NCBI RefSeq assembly: GCF_015319165.1
Contig: NZ_JADIVZ010000002.1
Span: 310,001-374,000, forward strand
From: Nocardioides acrostichi
GTDB lineage: Bacteria; Actinomycetota; Actinomycetes; Propionibacteriales; Nocardioidaceae
Reading direction: 5' to 3'
Length of the DNA stretch: 64,000 nt
In this document: one piece after another, positions 46,723 through 54,953 of the stretch
Position numbering within the stretch: position 1 is the stretch's first letter
Layout: every line of letters starts with the position of its first letter
Position numbers and translations under genes: made by a program
The notes under the pieces: generated by a model
Database searches by the model: none
Seen by the model: the letters and a program-made list of their open reading frames with translations, nothing else
Told to the model about the DNA's origin: nothing

Positions 46723-48153
46723 GTGAGCGTCCCGAACGTCCTGGCCACCCGCTACGCCGCCGCCGACCTGGCCCGGATCTGGAGCCCGGAGCACAAGATC
46801 GTGCTCGAGCGGCAGCTGTGGATCGCGGTGCTCAAGGCGCAGGCCGACCTCGGCATCGACGTGCCCGCAGGCGTCGTGGAGGCCTACGAGGAGGTCGCCG
46901 ACCGAGGCGAGCAGGGAGTCGATCTCGCCTCCATCGCGGCCCGCGAGCGGATCACCCGGCACGACGTGAAGGCACGCATCGAGGAGTTCTGCGCGCTGGC
47001 CGGTCACGAACACATCCACAAGGGCATGACCAGCCGCGACCTCACCGAGAACGTCGAGCAGCTCCAGGTGCGCCAGTCGCTCGCGCTGCTGCGCGACCGA
47101 GCGATCGCCACCCTGGCCCGGCTCGGTCGGCTGGCCGCCGAGCACGAGACCACGGTGATGGCCGGGCGCTCGCACAACGTCGCCGCGCAGGCGACCACGC
47201 TGGGCAAGCGGTTCGCCACCGTGGCCGACGAGTTGCTGGTCTCCCTCGAACGGGTCACCGAGCTGCTGGCCCGCTACCCGCTGCGCGGCATCAAGGGCCC
47301 CATGGGCACCGCGCAGGACATGCTCGACCTCCTCGACGGCGACGCCGACAAGCTGGCCGACCTCGAGCAGCGCGTGGCCGCGCACCTGGGATTCGACCGG
47401 GTGCTGACCAGCGTCGGCCAGGTGTACCCGCGCAGCCTCGACTTCGACGTCCTCTCCGCCCTGGTGCAGCTCACGGCCGCGCCGTCGAACCTGGCGACGA
47501 CGATCCGGCTGATGGCCGGCAACGAGGTCGTCACCGAGGGGTTCAAGGAGGGGCAGGTCGGCTCCTCGGCAATGCCGCACAAGATGAACACCCGCTCGTG
47601 TGAGCGGGTGAACGGCCTGGCGGTCGTGACCCGCGGCTACCTCTCCATGGTGGGCGAGCTGGCCGGCGACCAGTGGAACGAGGGCGACGTGTCGTGCTCG
47701 GTGGTGCGCCGGGTGGCGCTGCCCGACGCGTTCTTCGCCGTCGACGGCCTCTTCCAGACCTTCCTCACCGTGCTCGACGAGTTCGGTGCCTTCCCGGCCG
47801 TGATCCAACGCGAGCTCGACCGCTACCTGCCCTACCTGGCCACCACCAAGGTGCTCATGAGCGCGGTGCGCAACGGCGTCGGTCGCGAGTCGGCGCACGA
47901 GGCGATCAAGGAGGCCGCCGTCGGCACCGCGCTGGCGATGCGCCAGGGCCAGGCCGAGAACGACGTCTTCGCCAAGCTCGCCGCCGACGAGCGCCTCGGC
48001 CTGACGACGGCCCAGCTGGAGTCGCTCGTCGCCGAACCGATCACCTTCACCGGTGCCGCCGTCGCCCAGACCCAGGCCGTGGTGCAGGCCGTCGAGAAGA
48101 TCTGTGCCGAACACCCGCAGGCGGCCGCCTACGCCCCGGGGGCCATCCTCTGA
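46723..48153 (+). CDS. purB: Adenylosuccinate lyase
   Basis: 476 residues of the fumarase/aspartase superfamily, catalysing two fumarate eliminations in purine synthesis (SAICAR to AICAR, adenylosuccinate to AMP). Motifs: GMTSRDLTENVEQLQ, AGRSHNVAAQATTLGKRF with the catalytic His, and the flexible signature loop GSSAMPHKMNTRSCERV with the catalytic Ser. GTG 46723, with GAGAAT 7 nt before it. Long actinobacterial form. Confidence 0.95.
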   Translation: MSVPNVLATRYAAADLARIWSPEHKIVLERQLWIAVLKAQADLGIDVPAGVVEAYEEVADRGEQGVDLASIAARERITRHDVKARIEEFCALAGHEHIHKGMTSRDLTENVEQLQVRQSLALLRDRAIATLARLGRLAAEHETTVMAGRSHNVAAQATTLGKRFATVADELLVSLERVTELLARYPLRGIKGPMGTAQDMLDLLDGDADKLADLEQRVAAHLGFDRVLTSVGQVYPRSLDFDVLSALVQLTAAPSNLATTIRLMAGNEVVTEGFKEGQVGSSAMPHKMNTRSCERVNGLAVVTRGYLSMVGELAGDQWNEGDVSCSVVRRVALPDAFFAVDGLFQTFLTVLDEFGAFPAVIQRELDRYLPYLATTKVLMSAVRNGVGRESAHEAIKEAAVGTALAMRQGQAENDVFAKLAADERLGLTTAQLESLVAEPITFTGAAVAQTQAVVQAVEKICAEHPQAAAYAPGAIL

Positions 48154-48250
48154 GCGTGGGAGTCTGCGCAGGCAGCACCCGGGCCCCGGCCCCGCTCACC
48201 TACTGAGCCGGTTCACGCGGGTGACTCACCGGCGGTGTTGACTGGTCGCC

Positions 48251-51115
48251 ATGCCACCCCACTCCGCACCCAGCACCGGACGCGCAGCCAGCACCGAGGA
48301 GCTGATCCAGGCCGACCGCCGTGAGCCCCGGGTCGCCGACTTCGCCGGCGCGGTGTCGTCCGACGAGCAGCACGCGGCTCTGCGGGCCTCGGTGCGCCAG
48401 CTCGGAGCACTGCTCGGCGAGGCGATCGCCCGGCACGAGGGTCCAAAGATGCTGGCGCTGGTCGAGCAGGTGCGCGAGCTCTCCCGCAACCCGGACGACG
48501 ACGCGTTGCACGAGCTGCTGGCCGAGCAGGACGACGCCACGGCCGTCGTCTTGGCGCGTGCGTTCACCAACTACTTCCAGCTCGTCAACATGACCGAGCA
48601 GCTGCACCGGTGGCGCGAGGTCACAGCCGACGGCGACGGCCCGCTCGCCGCCATGGCCGGACGCATCGGCGAGGCGCTGGAGTCCGGCGGCCTCGACCGC
48701 GACCTGCTCACCGACGTGCTCGACCGGGTGGAGTACCGCCCCGTCTTCACCGCCCACCCCACCGAGTCCAGCCGCCGCACGGTGCTGCGACTGTTGCGCA
48801 AGGTGGCCCAGGTCGTCGATCTCGCGGAGGATCCACGCCGGCGCCCGGGTGACGAGGCACGCACCGCGAGCCGGCTCGCCGAGCTGGTCGACCTGCTCTG
48901 GCAGACCGACGAGCTGCGCGTCGCCAAGCCCGAGCCGATGGACGAGGCCCGCACGGCGCTCTACTACCTCACCCAGATCACCCAGCACGTGCTCCCCGGC
49001 CTGATGAACGAGCTCCAGCGCCAGCTCGCCAGCATCGACGTCGAGCTGCCCGTCACGGCGCGCCCGCTGCGGTTCGGCTCGTGGGCCGGAGGCGATCGCG
49101 ACGGCAACCCCTTCGTGACGCCCGAGGTGACCCTCGAGGTGCTGGCGCTCCAGCACGACACCGGCCTGAAGACGCTCATCGCCGAGGTCGAGGAGCTGCT
49201 CACCGAGATGAGCGCCACCACTCGCGTCGTCACGGCCAGCGACGACCTGCTCGCCTCGCTGGAGAGCGACGCCGAGGCGCTGCCGATCACCTGGTCGACC
49301 ATCAACCGGCTCAACGCCGAGGAGCCCTACCGGCTCAAGCTCAGCTTCGTGCGGGTGCGGCTGATGCGCACCCGCGACCGGCTCGAGAAGGGCACCCCAC
49401 ACGAGCCCGGTCGTGACTACCTCGGCTTCGACGAGCTCCTCACCGACCTCGCACTCGTGCGCGAGTCGATGCGTGCCGACGGTGACCTGCTCACCGCCGA
49501 CGGTGCGATCCTCCGGCTCATCCGCACCGCGACCGCGGTCGGGCTCGGGCTGGCCACGCTCGACGTGCGCGAGCACTCGGAGAAGCACCACGACGCCCTG
49601 GCCGAGCTGTTCGACCGCACCGGCGAGCTCGACGGCCCCTACGCCGAGCTGGACCGTGAGGCGCGCATCGCGCTGCTCGGGCGCGAGCTGGCCGGACGAC
49701 GTCCGCTCGTCGGGGCCGGGCGCCCGGTCGGCGGCGGCGCCGCGGCGGCGTCCCTCGACTTGATGACCACGATCCGCACCGCGCTCGACACCTACGGCCC
49801 CGACGTGATCGAGACCTACATCGTGTCGATGACCCACGACGTCGACGACCTGCTCGCCGTCGTGGTGCTGGCACGCGAGGCCGGGCTGCTCGACGTCGGC
49901 GAGGGCCTCGACGAGCCGTGGGCGCGCATCGGCTTCGCCCCGCTGTTCGAGACCGTGGCCGAGCTCGAGATCGCCGGGTCGCTGCTCGACCGGCTGCTCT
50001 CGGACCCTGCCTATCGTCGGGTGGTCGGCGCCCGCGGCGACGTGCAGGAGATCATGCTCGGCTACTCCGACTCCTCCAAGGACGCCGGCATCGCGGCGTC
50101 GCAGTGGCAGATCCATCGCGCGCAGCGCTCGCTGCGCGACGTGGCGCGCGAGCACGGAGTGCGGCTGCGACTCTTCCACGGTCGCGGTGGCTCCGTCGGC
50201 CGCGGCGGCGGCCCGACCGCCCAGGCCATCGCCGCCCAGCCCAACGGCACCCTCGACGGCCCGATCAAGGTCACCGAGCAGGGCGAGGTCATCTCCGACA
50301 AGTACCTGCTGCCCGGCCTCGGCCGGTTCAACCTCGAGGGCGCGCTGGCCGCGGTGGTCGAGTCGTCGGTGCTGCACCGCAGCTCGCTGCTGCCGCGCGA
50401 CGTCCTCGACGACTGGAACGCCACGATGGACGTCGTTGCCGGTTCCGGTCAGACCGCCTACCGCGGGGTCGTGCGCGACCCTGCGCTGGTGCCGTTCTTC
50501 AACGCGGCCACGCCGGTCGGTGAGCTCGGCAAGATGAACATCGGCTCGCGTCCCTCCAAGCGGCCCGGCGGCGAGGGCGGGCTCGACGACCTGCGCGCGA
50601 TCCCGTGGGTGTTCGGCTGGACCCAGTCGCGCATCATCCTGCCCGGCTGGTTCGGGGTCGGCTCGGGGCTGGCGGCCGCCCGCGAGGACGGCCGCGCCGA
50701 CATGCTGCGCGAGATGTACGGCTCGTGGCCGTTCTTCCGCACCTTCCTCTCCAACGTGCAGATGACGCTCACCAAGACCGACCTCGACATCGCCGCCCGC
50801 TACGTGCGCACGCTGGTGCCCGACGACGCCGCCGGCCTCTTCGACCTCGTCCGTGCGGAGCACGAGCGCACGGTGGCCGAGGTGCTGCGGGTGACCGAGC
50901 AGTCCGAGTTGCTGGAGCAGGCGCCGGTGCTCAAGCAGACGCTCGCCCTACGCGATGCCTATCTGGCCCCGCTGCACGCCCTCCAGGTCTCGCTGCTGGC
51001 CCGTTCGCGCGACCTCACCGGCGACGATCCCGACGCCGATGTGCCACCCGACCTCGAGCGTGCCCTGCTGCTCACGATCAACGGCATCGCCGCGGGCCTG
51101 CGCAACACTGGCTGA
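48251..51115 (+). CDS. ppc: Phosphoenolpyruvate carboxylase
   Basis: 954 residues; fixes bicarbonate on PEP to give oxaloacetate (anaplerosis), important when growth is on acetyl-CoA plus succinyl-CoA or sugars. Active-site segments: VFTAHPTESSRRTVLR with the catalytic His near residue 168, WAGGDRDGNPFVTPE near residue 278, EIMLGYSDSSKDAG, and the mobile loop FHGRGGSVGRGGGPT near residue 641. The C-terminus ends in NTG, as is typical of the family (usually QNTG). Start ATG 48251. A double-hairpin repeat follows 8 bp after the stop. Confidence 0.96.
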   Translation: MPPHSAPSTGRAASTEELIQADRREPRVADFAGAVSSDEQHAALRASVRQLGALLGEAIARHEGPKMLALVEQVRELSRNPDDDALHELLAEQDDATAVVLARAFTNYFQLVNMTEQLHRWREVTADGDGPLAAMAGRIGEALESGGLDRDLLTDVLDRVEYRPVFTAHPTESSRRTVLRLLRKVAQVVDLAEDPRRRPGDEARTASRLAELVDLLWQTDELRVAKPEPMDEARTALYYLTQITQHVLPGLMNELQRQLASIDVELPVTARPLRFGSWAGGDRDGNPFVTPEVTLEVLALQHDTGLKTLIAEVEELLTEMSATTRVVTASDDLLASLESDAEALPITWSTINRLNAEEPYRLKLSFVRVRLMRTRDRLEKGTPHEPGRDYLGFDELLTDLALVRESMRADGDLLTADGAILRLIRTATAVGLGLATLDVREHSEKHHDALAELFDRTGELDGPYAELDREARIALLGRELAGRRPLVGAGRPVGGGAAAASLDLMTTIRTALDTYGPDVIETYIVSMTHDVDDLLAVVVLAREAGLLDVGEGLDEPWARIGFAPLFETVAELEIAGSLLDRLLSDPAYRRVVGARGDVQEIMLGYSDSSKDAGIAASQWQIHRAQRSLRDVAREHGVRLRLFHGRGGSVGRGGGPTAQAIAAQPNGTLDGPIKVTEQGEVISDKYLLPGLGRFNLEGALAAVVESSVLHRSSLLPRDVLDDWNATMDVVAGSGQTAYRGVVRDPALVPFFNAATPVGELGKMNIGSRPSKRPGGEGGLDDLRAIPWVFGWTQSRIILPGWFGVGSGLAAAREDGRADMLREMYGSWPFFRTFLSNVQMTLTKTDLDIAARYVRTLVPDDAAGLFDLVRAEHERTVAEVLRVTEQSELLEQAPVLKQTLALRDAYLAPLHALQVSLLARSRDLTGDDPDADVPPDLERALLLTINGIAAGLRNTG

Positions 51116-51123
51116 GGCCGGGT

Positions 51124-51184
51124 GAATTCGCCGGACGTCCGGTGAATTCGCCCCCGGGACGGTGAAGTTGCACCGTCCCGGGGG
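51124..51184 (+). repeat. Double-hairpin intergenic repeat, copy 2 (after ppc)
   Basis: An imperfect palindrome (51124-51149, GAATTCGCCGGAC / GTCCGGTGAATTC, one mismatch) is followed by a perfect 14-bp stem, CCCCCGGGACGGTG / CACCGTCCCGGGGG, with loop AAGTTG (51151-51184). It matches copy 1 after hspR in order, spacing and most bases, including the trailing GGCAGA-ACGCCGTCC-like end. Substitutions fall partly in both arms of a stem, hinting that the structure is kept. Confidence 0.87.
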
Positions 51185-51190
51185 CAGAAT

Positions 51191-51400
51191 CGCCGTCCCA
51201 CCTCGGGCCTGGACCTCACGCGCGACCCCCGGCCCCAGGCCCCGGCCCCAGGCCCGGCCCCGGCCCCAGGCCCCAGCCCCGGCCCCGGCCTGACCCCCGG
51301 CCCCGGCCTGACCCCCGGCCCCAGGCGCCGTCCCACCTCGGGCCCGGACCTCACGCGCGACCCCCGGCCCCGGCCCCAGCCCCGGCCCCGGCCTCTTTCC
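51191..51400. repeat. GC-rich tandem repeat tract between ppc and matR
   Basis: Two 46-bp copies (51191-51236 and 51326-51371, one mismatch) lie 135 bp apart. Between and after them are degenerate GGCCCC(A/G/C) hexamers and an 18-bp unit (starting GGCCTGACCCCCGG) repeated twice. No gene is supported in this 316-bp gap; composition-driven ORFs in it are low-complexity Pro/Gly/Arg. Probably a variable-number tandem repeat that arises by slippage. Confidence 0.82.
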
Positions 51401-51431
51401 AGACCTCACCCAGGGGCAGCCTGGGGCACGC

Positions 51432-52091
51432 TCAGTCGAGTACGCGGCCCTGGAGGCGGATGACGAGCTCGGTGAACTCGTCTCCCTGCACCACGACGTG
51501 GTCGTGGGCCAGGCGGCGGGCCGTCGCGGAGTCGCCCATGGCGATGGCATCGGCGATGGCACGGTGCTCGGCGAGGCTGCGGCGGATGCGATCGCCCACG
51601 CGCAACTGGAGGCGGCGGTAGACCTCGAGGTTGCTCTGCAACAGCTCGGCCTGTCGGCGCAGGAACGCGTTGCCCGACCCGGCGTAGACGGCGCGGTGGA
51701 AGTCGCTGTTGGTGTCGTAGTAGCCGTCGACGTCGTCGGCGGCACACCGCTCCTCGCAGGCGGCGAGGTGAGTGTGCATCAGCGCGGCGGTCTGTGCGTC
51801 CATGCGCGAGGCGGCGAGTGAGGCGCAGAGCCCCTCGAGCTCGGCCATCACCTCGAAGCGTTCGGTCAGCTCGCGCACCGTCAGCCGCGACACGAAGGTG
51901 CCGCGCTTGGAGCGCACCTCGACCAGACCGGACGCCGCCAGCTGGTGCAGCGCCTCGCGGACCGGGGTGCGCGAGCACGCGTACTCGGCGCAGACGGCGT
52001 CGACGTCGAGCTGGTCGCCGGGCTGGAGCCGCCCGGTCACGATGCTCTCCTCGAGCCCGCGCCGTACCCGCACCGCCGTGGTCATGCGCAT
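51432..52091 (-). CDS. matR: GntR-family (FCD) regulator of malonate genes
   Basis: 219 residues: N-terminal GntR winged helix (ESIVTGRLQPGDQLDVDAVC, CSRTPVREALHQLAASGLVE) and an all-helical FCD effector domain with the metal-site pattern DFHRAVYAGSGN and LAEHRAIADAIAMGD. Divergent from matB-madLM, which suggests it is the malonate-responsive repressor MatR. ATG 52091 is preferred to ATG 52085 as TACCTT lies 6 nt before it. The inverted repeat TTGTATC...GATACAA in the control region resembles the TTGTATACAA-type site described for MatR. Confidence 0.82.
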   Translation of the reverse strand: MRMTTAVRVRRGLEESIVTGRLQPGDQLDVDAVCAEYACSRTPVREALHQLAASGLVEVRSKRGTFVSRLTVRELTERFEVMAELEGLCASLAASRMDAQTAALMHTHLAACEERCAADDVDGYYDTNSDFHRAVYAGSGNAFLRRQAELLQSNLEVYRRLQLRVGDRIRRSLAEHRAIADAIAMGDSATARRLAHDHVVVQGDEFTELVIRLQGRVLD

Positions 52092-52156
52092 GGCCCGAAG
52101 GTATCGAGGCGTCGGGAGCGAGGGACTGGCGCATCCATGTGACCTAGGTTACGTTC

Positions 52157-52192
52157 TGTTGTATCCATCACATCGTTATTTGAGATACAACA
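52157..52192. promoter_or_regulatory. Inverted repeat in the matR/matB control region
   Basis: TGTTGTATC (52157-52165) and GATACAACA (52184-52192) are exact 9-bp inverted arms with an 18-bp spacer. The right arm runs into the matB ribosome-binding site (AAGGAG). Half-sites TTGTAT/ATACAA match the type bound by GntR-FCD malonate regulators, though here they are spread apart instead of abutting. Repression by blocking the promoter and start of matB is the likely effect. Confidence 0.7.
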
Positions 52193-52201
52193 AGGAGATT
52201 C

Positions 52202-53788
52202 GTGATCCGCACCAGCACGACCGCCCCGGCCGCCAGCACGCTGTCGGCGCTGTTCGAGGCCTCCTTCGAGGCCCGCCGTCAGGAGCCGCTGCTGCGGCTC
52301 GAGGGCGCGGAGTGGACTTACGGCGACGTCGACGACCTCGCGACCCGGATCGCCGTCGTCCTGGCCGAGCAGGGGGTGCAGCCCGGCGACCGGGTTGCGG
52401 TGAAGGTTCCCAAGGTTCCCGAGACCGTGGCGCTCTACCTGGCCGTGCTGCGGCTGGGCGGCGTCTACCTGCCGCTCAACAGCGCCTACACCGGTGGCGA
52501 GCTGACGTACTTCCTCGACGACGCCCGCCCGCGCGTGATGGTCGCCGACCTCGGCGGCGAGAGCGAGGTCGAGGCCACGGGCGTCGCGACCACCACCCTC
52601 ACCCTGGGAGCCGACGCCGCCGGCACGTTGCTCGAGCACGCGGCTCGTGTGGACGACGCCGCCCGCCCGCCGCGGGTCGAGATCGGGCCCGACGACGCAG
52701 CCGCGATCCTCTACACCTCCGGCACCACCGGGCGCTCCAAGGGTGCGGTGCTCACCCACCGGGGGCTCGCCTCCAACTGCGAGGCGCTGCTGAGCACCTG
52801 GCGCTTCACCGCCGACGACGTGCTCGTGCACGCGTTGCCGCTCTTCCACGTGCACGGCCTCTTCGTGGCGCTCAACATGACGATGAGCGCCGGGGCGAGC
52901 CTGCACTTCCTCCCCGGCTTCGACACCGACCGCATCATCGACCTGCTGCCCTCCTCCACGGTGCTCATGGGCGTGCCGACCTTCTACACCCGGCTGCTCG
53001 ACCACCCCGGACTGACCCGAGAGCAGTGCGTCCCGATGCGGCTGTTCGTGTCCGGTTCGGCGCCGCTGACCACCGAGACGCACGAGGCCTGGCGCGATCG
53101 GACCGGGCACGCGATCCTCGAGCGCTACGGCATGACCGAGACGAACATGATCACGTCGAACCCCTACGACGGTGAGCGTCGCGCCGGCACCGTCGGCCAG
53201 CCGCTGCCCGGGGTCCAGGTGCGGGTGACCGACCGTGAGACCGGTGCCCCGCTCGCGGCCGGCGAGATCGGCAGCATCGAGGTGCGCGGACCCAACGTGT
53301 TCCGCGAGTACTGGAACAAGCCGGAGAAGACGGCTGAGGAGCTCGCCGCCGATGGCTGGTTCACCACCGGTGACGTCGGACTCTTCGACGCCGACGGCTA
53401 CCTGGCCATCGTCGGACGCGACAAGGATCTGGTCATCTCGGGGGGCTACAACGTCTACCCCAAGGAGGTCGAGGCGCTGCTCGACGAGCACGACTCCGTG
53501 CTGGAGTCGGCCGTGATCGGCGTCCCCCATCCCGACCTCGGCGAGGCGGTCGTCGCCGTCGTCGTGCCGTCGTCCGGCAGCGGGCTCGACACCGACGACC
53601 TGCTCGCCTCGCTGACCGACCGGTTGGCCCGGTTCAAGCAGCCGCGAGCGGTCGAGGCCGTCGAGGAGCTCCCGCGCAACGTCATGGGCAAGGTGCAGAA
53701 GGCCGAGCTGCGAGCCTCCTTCGCGCACCTGTTCACGCCCACCACGAGTCCCGCGCCGCAGAGCGCACAGAAGGAAGGAGACCGCTGA
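52202..53788 (+). CDS. matB: Malonyl-CoA synthetase
   Basis: 528 residues, ANL superfamily. ATP loop ILYTSGTTGRSKGAVLTH near residue 175; the malonate-type signature ERYGMTETNMITSNPYDGER, found in MatB and its methylmalonate-accepting relatives; GDVGLFDADGYL, DLVISGGYNVYPKEVEAL and catalytic Lys in PRNVMGKVQKAEL. It activates malonate with ATP and CoA. GTG 52202 with AAGGAG 5-7 nt before. Its stop overlaps the madL start (TGATG). Confidence 0.9.
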   Translation: MIRTSTTAPAASTLSALFEASFEARRQEPLLRLEGAEWTYGDVDDLATRIAVVLAEQGVQPGDRVAVKVPKVPETVALYLAVLRLGGVYLPLNSAYTGGELTYFLDDARPRVMVADLGGESEVEATGVATTTLTLGADAAGTLLEHAARVDDAARPPRVEIGPDDAAAILYTSGTTGRSKGAVLTHRGLASNCEALLSTWRFTADDVLVHALPLFHVHGLFVALNMTMSAGASLHFLPGFDTDRIIDLLPSSTVLMGVPTFYTRLLDHPGLTREQCVPMRLFVSGSAPLTTETHEAWRDRTGHAILERYGMTETNMITSNPYDGERRAGTVGQPLPGVQVRVTDRETGAPLAAGEIGSIEVRGPNVFREYWNKPEKTAEELAADGWFTTGDVGLFDADGYLAIVGRDKDLVISGGYNVYPKEVEALLDEHDSVLESAVIGVPHPDLGEAVVAVVVPSSGSGLDTDDLLASLTDRLARFKQPRAVEAVEELPRNVMGKVQKAELRASFAHLFTPTTSPAPQSAQKEGDR

Positions 53789-54195
53789 TGGTCGTCATCG
53801 GAGTCGCGTTGCTGGCCGGGTGCTACCTGGTCGGCATGCTCATCGGGGATCTGCTCGGCCTCGCGCTGGGCGTCGAGGCCAACGTCGGGGGTGTGGGGTT
53901 CGCGATGGTGCTGTTGGTCGTCGTGGCCGATCAGCTGCGACGCCGCGGCCATCTCGAGCCCGTCAGTGAGCAGGGGATCCTGTTCTGGAGTGCCATGTAC
54001 ATCCCGATCGTGGTCGCGATGGCGGCCACGCAGAACGTGGTGTCGGCCGTGAGCGGGGGACCCATGGCGATCATCGCCGGCGTCGCAGCGGTCGCGGTGT
54101 GCCTGGCCCTCGTGCCGGTGCTCGCCCGCATCGGCGGCAGGGCCGAGGCGCTGCCGCCGCTTCGGGACGACGAGGCGATGGAGGCCGTCCGATGA
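53788..54195 (+). CDS. madL: Malonate transporter subunit MadL
   Basis: 135 residues, four hydrophobic helices (VVIGVALLAGCYLVGMLIGD, GFAMVLLVVVADQLRR, ILFWSAMYIPIVVAMAATQN, MAIIAGVAAVAVCLALVPVL). GxLLGxLLGVxxNVGGVG-type beginning (here LIGDLLGLALGVEANVGGVG) is the MadL signature. With MadM it forms a two-component cation-coupled malonate importer, first described in Malonomonas rubra. Overlaps both neighbours by 1-4 nt. Confidence 0.9.
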   Translation: MVVIGVALLAGCYLVGMLIGDLLGLALGVEANVGGVGFAMVLLVVVADQLRRRGHLEPVSEQGILFWSAMYIPIVVAMAATQNVVSAVSGGPMAIIAGVAAVAVCLALVPVLARIGGRAEALPPLRDDEAMEAVR

Positions 54196-54953
54196 ACACG
54201 CTCAAGGATCTCCTGGTCGACGACGGGCTGGTCTTCGCCTTCTTCGTCGTCGGCGTGGTCATGGTGGCCTCCCACGCCACCTCGAAGGCGGTCACCCGGG
54301 GTCGGCTCCAGGGGTCGGCCATCGCCATCATCGTCGGGCTCGTGCTCGCCTACGTGGGCGGCCACGTGACGGGCGGCGAGAAGGGCATCTCCGACATCGC
54401 GATCTTCGGCGGCATGGCGTTGCTCGGCGGCTCGATGCTGCGCGACCTGGCCATCGTCTCCACCGCCTACGGGGTGGACCTGCGCGAGATCAGGCGGGGC
54501 GGCGCCACGGGCATCCTCTCGATCCTGCTCGGCGTCTTCGTCTCCGCCATCGTGGGCGCGGCGATCGCCGCGATGTTCGGCTACACCGACGCGGTGTCGA
54601 TGGCCACCGTCGGCGGGGGAGCGGCCACCTACATCGTCGGTCCGGTCACCGGCACCGCGCTGGGCGCCAGCAGCGAGGTCGTCGCTCTCAGTGTCGCCGC
54701 GGGGCTGGTGAAGTCGGTCTTGGTCATGATCGGCACGCCTTTCATCGCCCGGTTCATCGGGCTCGACAACTACAAGTCGGCCATGGCCTACGGCGGTCTC
54801 ATGGGCACCACCTCCGGGGTCGCCGGCGGGCTCGCCGCCACCGACAAGCGGCTGGTGCCCTACGGCGCGATGACCGCCACGTTCTACACCGGCATGGGCT
54901 GCCTGCTCGTCCCGTCGGTGTTCTACTTCGCGCTGCGGGGGCTCTTCGGCTGA
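54192..54953 (+). CDS. madM: Malonate transporter subunit MadM
   Basis: 253 residues, about eight hydrophobic helices; VVASHATSKAVTRGRLQGSA-like, GVDLREIRRGGATGILS, VGGGAATYIVGPVTGTALGA and GLMGTTSGVAGGLAATDKRLVPYGA are MadM segments. ATG overlaps the madL stop (ATGA). The C-terminal 31 bp overlap the convergent MFS gene on the other strand. No malonyl-CoA decarboxylase gene is adjacent. Confidence 0.9.
   Translation: MNTLKDLLVDDGLVFAFFVVGVVMVASHATSKAVTRGRLQGSAIAIIVGLVLAYVGGHVTGGEKGISDIAIFGGMALLGGSMLRDLAIVSTAYGVDLREIRRGGATGILSILLGVFVSAIVGAAIAAMFGYTDAVSMATVGGGAATYIVGPVTGTALGASSEVVALSVAAGLVKSVLVMIGTPFIARFIGLDNYKSAMAYGGLMGTTSGVAGGLAATDKRLVPYGAMTATFYTGMGCLLVPSVFYFALRGLFG

Noticed and set aside
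51191..51400. CRISPR-like array in the GC tract after ppc
   Set aside because: Repeats are low-complexity, of unequal spacing and without unique spacers; no cas genes are present.
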